DNA of 64,000 nt from Actinobacteria bacterium OK074 (GTDB lineage Bacteria > Actinomycetota > Actinomycetes > Streptomycetales > Streptomycetaceae): assembly GCA_001298575.1 (NCBI GenBank), contig LJCV01000044.1, positions 62,001-126,000 on the forward strand, written 5' to 3'. The notes under the pieces are model-generated. The model was not told the DNA's origin. It saw nothing but the letters and a program-made list of their open reading frames with translations, and did not search any database. Shown in pieces: positions 61,621 to 64,000 of this stretch (position 1 is the first letter of the stretch; each line of letters opens with the position of its first letter). The position numbers and the translations under genes are program-made.

Positions 61621-63030
61621 TCAGACCCCCGGTGCGCCGCTGCCCGCGAGGACCTCGGGGCGCAGCAGCTGGGCAAGCCGGTCCTCGGGCAACAGGCCCT
61701 TCTCCAGGACGAGTTCGGCGACCCCGCGGCCGGTGCTGAGGGCCTCCTTGGCGATGTCGGTGGCCGCCGTGTACCCGATGTGCGGGTTGAGCGCGGTGAC
61801 CAGGCCGATGGAGTTCTCCACCGCCTTGCGCAGCGCCTCGGTGTTCGCGGTGATCCCGGCGACGCACCGGTGGGCGAGGGTGAGGCAGGCGCGTTCGAGG
61901 TGGGTGATGCTCTCCGAGAGGGAGTGCAGGATGACCGGTTCGAAGGCGTTGAGCTGGAGCTGGCCGGCCTCCGCGGCCATGGTGATGGCGATGTCGTTGC
62001 CGATGACCTCGAAGGCGACCTGGTTGACGACCTCGGGGATCACCGGGTTGACCTTGCCGGGCATGATGCTCGAACCGGCCTGCACCGGCGGCAGGTTGAT
62101 CTCGTTCAGCCCGGCGCGCGGCCCCGAGGACAGCAGCCGCAGGTCGTTGCAGCTCTTGGAGAGCTTGACCGCGATCCGCTTGAGCACGCCGGACATCTGC
62201 ACGAACGCGCCGCAGTCCTGGGTGGCTTCGACCAGGTTCGCGGCGGTCACCAGCGGCAGCCCGGTGATGTCGGCGAGGTGGCGGCGGGCCGACTCGGCGT
62301 ATCCGGCGGGGGCGTTGAGGCCGGTGCCGATGGCGGTGGCGCCCAGGTTGATCTCGTGGATCAGCTCGACCGCCTCGGCGAGCCGGCTGCGGTCCTCCTC
62401 GATCATCACGGCGTACGCGGAGAACTCCTGCCCCAGCGTCATCGGTACGGCGTCCTGGAGCTGGGTGCGGCCCATCTTCAGCACGTCACGGAACTCGACC
62501 GCCTTGGCGGCGAAGGCGTCCTGGAGGACGGCCATGGCCTTGAGCAGACCGCGCACCGCGAAGACGGTGGCGACCTTCACGGCCGTCGGGTAGACGTCGT
62601 TGGTGGACTGGCCGAGGTTGACGTCCTCGTTCGGGTGCAGGAACTCGTACTGCCCCTTGGCGTGTCCGAGCAGTTCCAGCGCCCGGTTGGCGACGACCTC
62701 GTTGGCGTTCATGTTGGTGGAGGTGCCGGCGCCGCCCTGGATGACGTCCACGACGAACTGGTCGTGGAACTGACCGGCCCGGATCTCGTGGCACGCCTCG
62801 ACGATCGCGGCGGCCTTCTTCGGGTCGAGGAGCCCGAGTTCCTCGTTGGCGAGGGCGGCGGCCTCCTTGACGGCGGCGAGGGCGTCGATCAGGTGCGGGT
62901 AGGCGGAGATGGTCATCCCGGTGATGGGGAAGTTCTCCTGGGCGCGCAGGGTGTGCACGCCCCAGTAGGCGTCGGCGGGGACGTCCCGGTCGCCGAGCAG
63001 GTCGTGTTCACTTCGGGTGGCTGTCGTCAT
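61621..63030 (-). CDS. aspA: Aspartate ammonia-lyase
   Basis: A 469-residue aspartase converting aspartate to fumarate and ammonia. Superfamily signature GSSIMPGKVNPVIPEVVNQV contains the catalytic Ser loop. Other family blocks are AGTSTNMNANEVVANRALEL, HPNEDVNLGQSTNDVYPTAV and KMGRTQLQDAVPMTLGQEF. The GMTISAYPHLIDALAAVKEA N-terminal part favours aspartase over fumarase. It lies between asparaginase and glutaminase genes, so asparagine can be taken to fumarate. A palindrome at 63101-63114 is 71 bp upstream. Confidence 0.93.
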   Translation of the reverse strand: MTTATRSEHDLLGDRDVPADAYWGVHTLRAQENFPITGMTISAYPHLIDALAAVKEAAALANEELGLLDPKKAAAIVEACHEIRAGQFHDQFVVDVIQGGAGTSTNMNANEVVANRALELLGHAKGQYEFLHPNEDVNLGQSTNDVYPTAVKVATVFAVRGLLKAMAVLQDAFAAKAVEFRDVLKMGRTQLQDAVPMTLGQEFSAYAVMIEEDRSRLAEAVELIHEINLGATAIGTGLNAPAGYAESARRHLADITGLPLVTAANLVEATQDCGAFVQMSGVLKRIAVKLSKSCNDLRLLSSGPRAGLNEINLPPVQAGSSIMPGKVNPVIPEVVNQVAFEVIGNDIAITMAAEAGQLQLNAFEPVILHSLSESITHLERACLTLAHRCVAGITANTEALRKAVENSIGLVTALNPHIGYTAATDIAKEALSTGRGVAELVLEKGLLPEDRLAQLLRPEVLAGSGAPGV

Positions 63031-63100
63031 GGCGGGGCGGTTCCTCTTTCGGCGGCGTTGGCGGAAGCGGGGGCGCGGGGGGGTGGGGCGAGAGTGACTG

Positions 63101-63114
63101 AAGAAACGTTTCTT
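63101..63114. promoter_or_regulatory. 14-bp palindrome upstream of aspA
   Basis: AAGAAACGTTTCTT is perfectly symmetric, strikingly AT-rich for this genome, and lies 71 bp before the aspA start and 59 bp beyond the asparaginase stop. The GAAACGTTTC core resembles LacI-type operators. It probably controls aspA-glsA separately from asparaginase. Confidence 0.55.
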
Positions 63115-63172
63115 TCGTGCGTCTCGACGGCGTCGAAGGCGGCCGTACGGCGGTTGCCGCGACCCCGGCCGC

Positions 63173-64000
63173 TTACGAGAGCGGGTCCAGGGCCCGCACC
63201 GGCCGTACGCTGCCCACCGGTTCGCCGCCGCCCAGCAGCGGCTCCCCCGCGAAGTCGGTCAGCGTCCTCGGGTCGACCCCGGCGAGGGCGAGCGCGGCTG
63301 CCGCCACCGGGACGCGCGCCCGGTTGGCGCCGTCGGAGATCTTCACGGCGACGGCGCGGCCGTCCGGCAGCGCCGCCACCTCCACGCCCTCGAAGCCGTC
63401 CTTGGCGAGCAGTCCGGGCACGGCCCGCATCAGGGCGGCCACGTCCCGGCCGGAGCCGGAGGCCATCTCGGCGTGCGCGCGCATCGCGCCGGCCACCCGC
63501 GCCTCCGGCGTGCCGGCGGGCGCGGTGGTGATGCGGGCGACGGCGCGCGCGAGGCCGTGCAGCGAGACGGAGAACAGGGGCGCGCCGCAGCCGTCGACGG
63601 TCACCCGGGCGATGCCCTGCCCGGTGAGGTCCTCGACGATCTCGGCGATGGCCTGCTGGAGCGGGTGCGCCGGGTCGAGGTAGTCCTTCAGGGACCAGCC
63701 GTTGAGGCGGCAGGTGTAGAGCATCGCCGCGTGCTTGCCGGAGCAGTTCTGGGCGAGCCGGGAGGGCGCCCGGCCCTCCCGGATCCAGGTGTCGCGCTCG
63801 GCCGCGCCGAACGGCAGGTCGGGCACGTTGCGCAGGTCGTCCTCGGTGAGTCCGGCCAGTTCCAGGATCCGGCGGGCGCCGGCGAGGTGGCGTTCCTCGC
63901 CGGAGTGGCTGGCCGCCGCGAGCGAGAGCAGTTCGCCCTCCAGCGGCAGCCCGGCCCGCACCATGGCCACGGCCTGGACGGGCTTGAGGGCCGAGCGCGG
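63173..64000 (-). CDS. L-asparaginase II (PF06089), C-terminal part (partial)
   Basis: The last 275 residues of an asparaginase; the start lies beyond the right edge. The frame is open to the window end (RSALKPVQAVAMVRAG). Family blocks are SLAAASHSGEERHLAGARRI, SRLAQNCSGKHAAMLYTCRL, VTVDGCGAPLFSVSLHGLAR, MRAHAEMASGSGRDVAALMR and ISDGANRARVPVAAAALALA. It hydrolyses asparagine to aspartate and ammonia, providing substrate for the aspartase encoded next. Confidence 0.92.
   Translation of the reverse strand, partial: PRSALKPVQAVAMVRAGLPLEGELLSLAAASHSGEERHLAGARRILELAGLTEDDLRNVPDLPFGAAERDTWIREGRAPSRLAQNCSGKHAAMLYTCRLNGWSLKDYLDPAHPLQQAIAEIVEDLTGQGIARVTVDGCGAPLFSVSLHGLARAVARITTAPAGTPEARVAGAMRAHAEMASGSGRDVAALMRAVPGLLAKDGFEGVEVAALPDGRAVAVKISDGANRARVPVAAAALALAGVDPRTLTDFAGEPLLGGGEPVGSVRPVRALDPLS

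Overview
The window is a stretch of high-GC actinobacterial chromosome, almost certainly Streptomyces or a close relative. The GC bias, frequent GTG starts, ATGA/GTGA gene overlaps, Tat-secreted polysaccharide hydrolases, many TetR/IclR/MarR/PadR/HxlR/LysR regulators and a rare TTA codon all fit. I see no rRNA, tRNA, CRISPR array, prophage or complete insertion sequence. One 215-bp MITE-like element is present.

Layout. 0-3.2 kb: a molybdenum hydroxylase (CO/xanthine dehydrogenase type) transcribed leftwards, with a divergent TetR gene and tandem operators between. 3.4-5.5 kb: the PTS-type dihydroxyacetone kinase operon dhaK-dhaL-dhaM. 5.5-11 kb: a GH75 chitosanase, a secreted membrane-anchored protein, PadR and IclR regulators, a repeat/membrane protein and an unknown protein. 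11-17.7 kb: a FadH-like flavoenzyme, a PrmC-like methyltransferase with an upstream 30-codon ORF, a GNAT, a quinone-reductase-like enzyme, and a molybdopterin oxidoreductase coupled to a ferredoxin reductase. 17.7-27.2 kb: a xylan-oriented part with a GH115 alpha-glucuronidase (TTA codon in its signal peptide, palindromic boxes upstream), a GDSL esterase and a CE7 acetylxylan esterase, interleaved with an Rv1733c-like protein, an NmrA-like protein and an 8-oxoguanine deaminase-like amidohydrolase. 27.4-35.6 kb: an alpha/beta hydrolase, a methyltransferase, a GH13 enzyme, an HxlR/NmrA divergent pair, a membrane protein, a decayed winged-helix gene and a secreted beta-helix protein.

35.7-48.1 kb holds the most coherent functional unit, a two-armed catabolic cluster. 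The left arm encodes an SDR, a HisD-like dehydrogenase, an extradiol-type dioxygenase and an FAH-family hydrolase. The right arm encodes an ABM protein, a flavin monooxygenase, an amidohydrolase/decarboxylase, a cyclase-family hydrolase, a berberine-bridge-type oxidase and a second FAH protein, followed by LysR and SDR genes. The MITE sits in the divergent promoter gap. The content suggests ring hydroxylation, ring cleavage and hydrolysis of an aromatic compound; the substrate cannot be read from sequence.

48-56.7 kb: a DinB protein, an MFS-VOC pair with an internally deleted SDR, then a short second Rho factor with a structured leader, followed by a MarR-MFS-isochorismatase-PEBP operon. The Rho paralogue has Ser where E. 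coli Rho has Gly337, a position linked to bicyclomycin resistance. 56.7-64 kb: a D-Ala-D-Ala carboxypeptidase, two polyprenol-phosphomannose-type mannosyltransferases, and an ammonia-releasing set of asparaginase (partial), aspartase and glutaminase.
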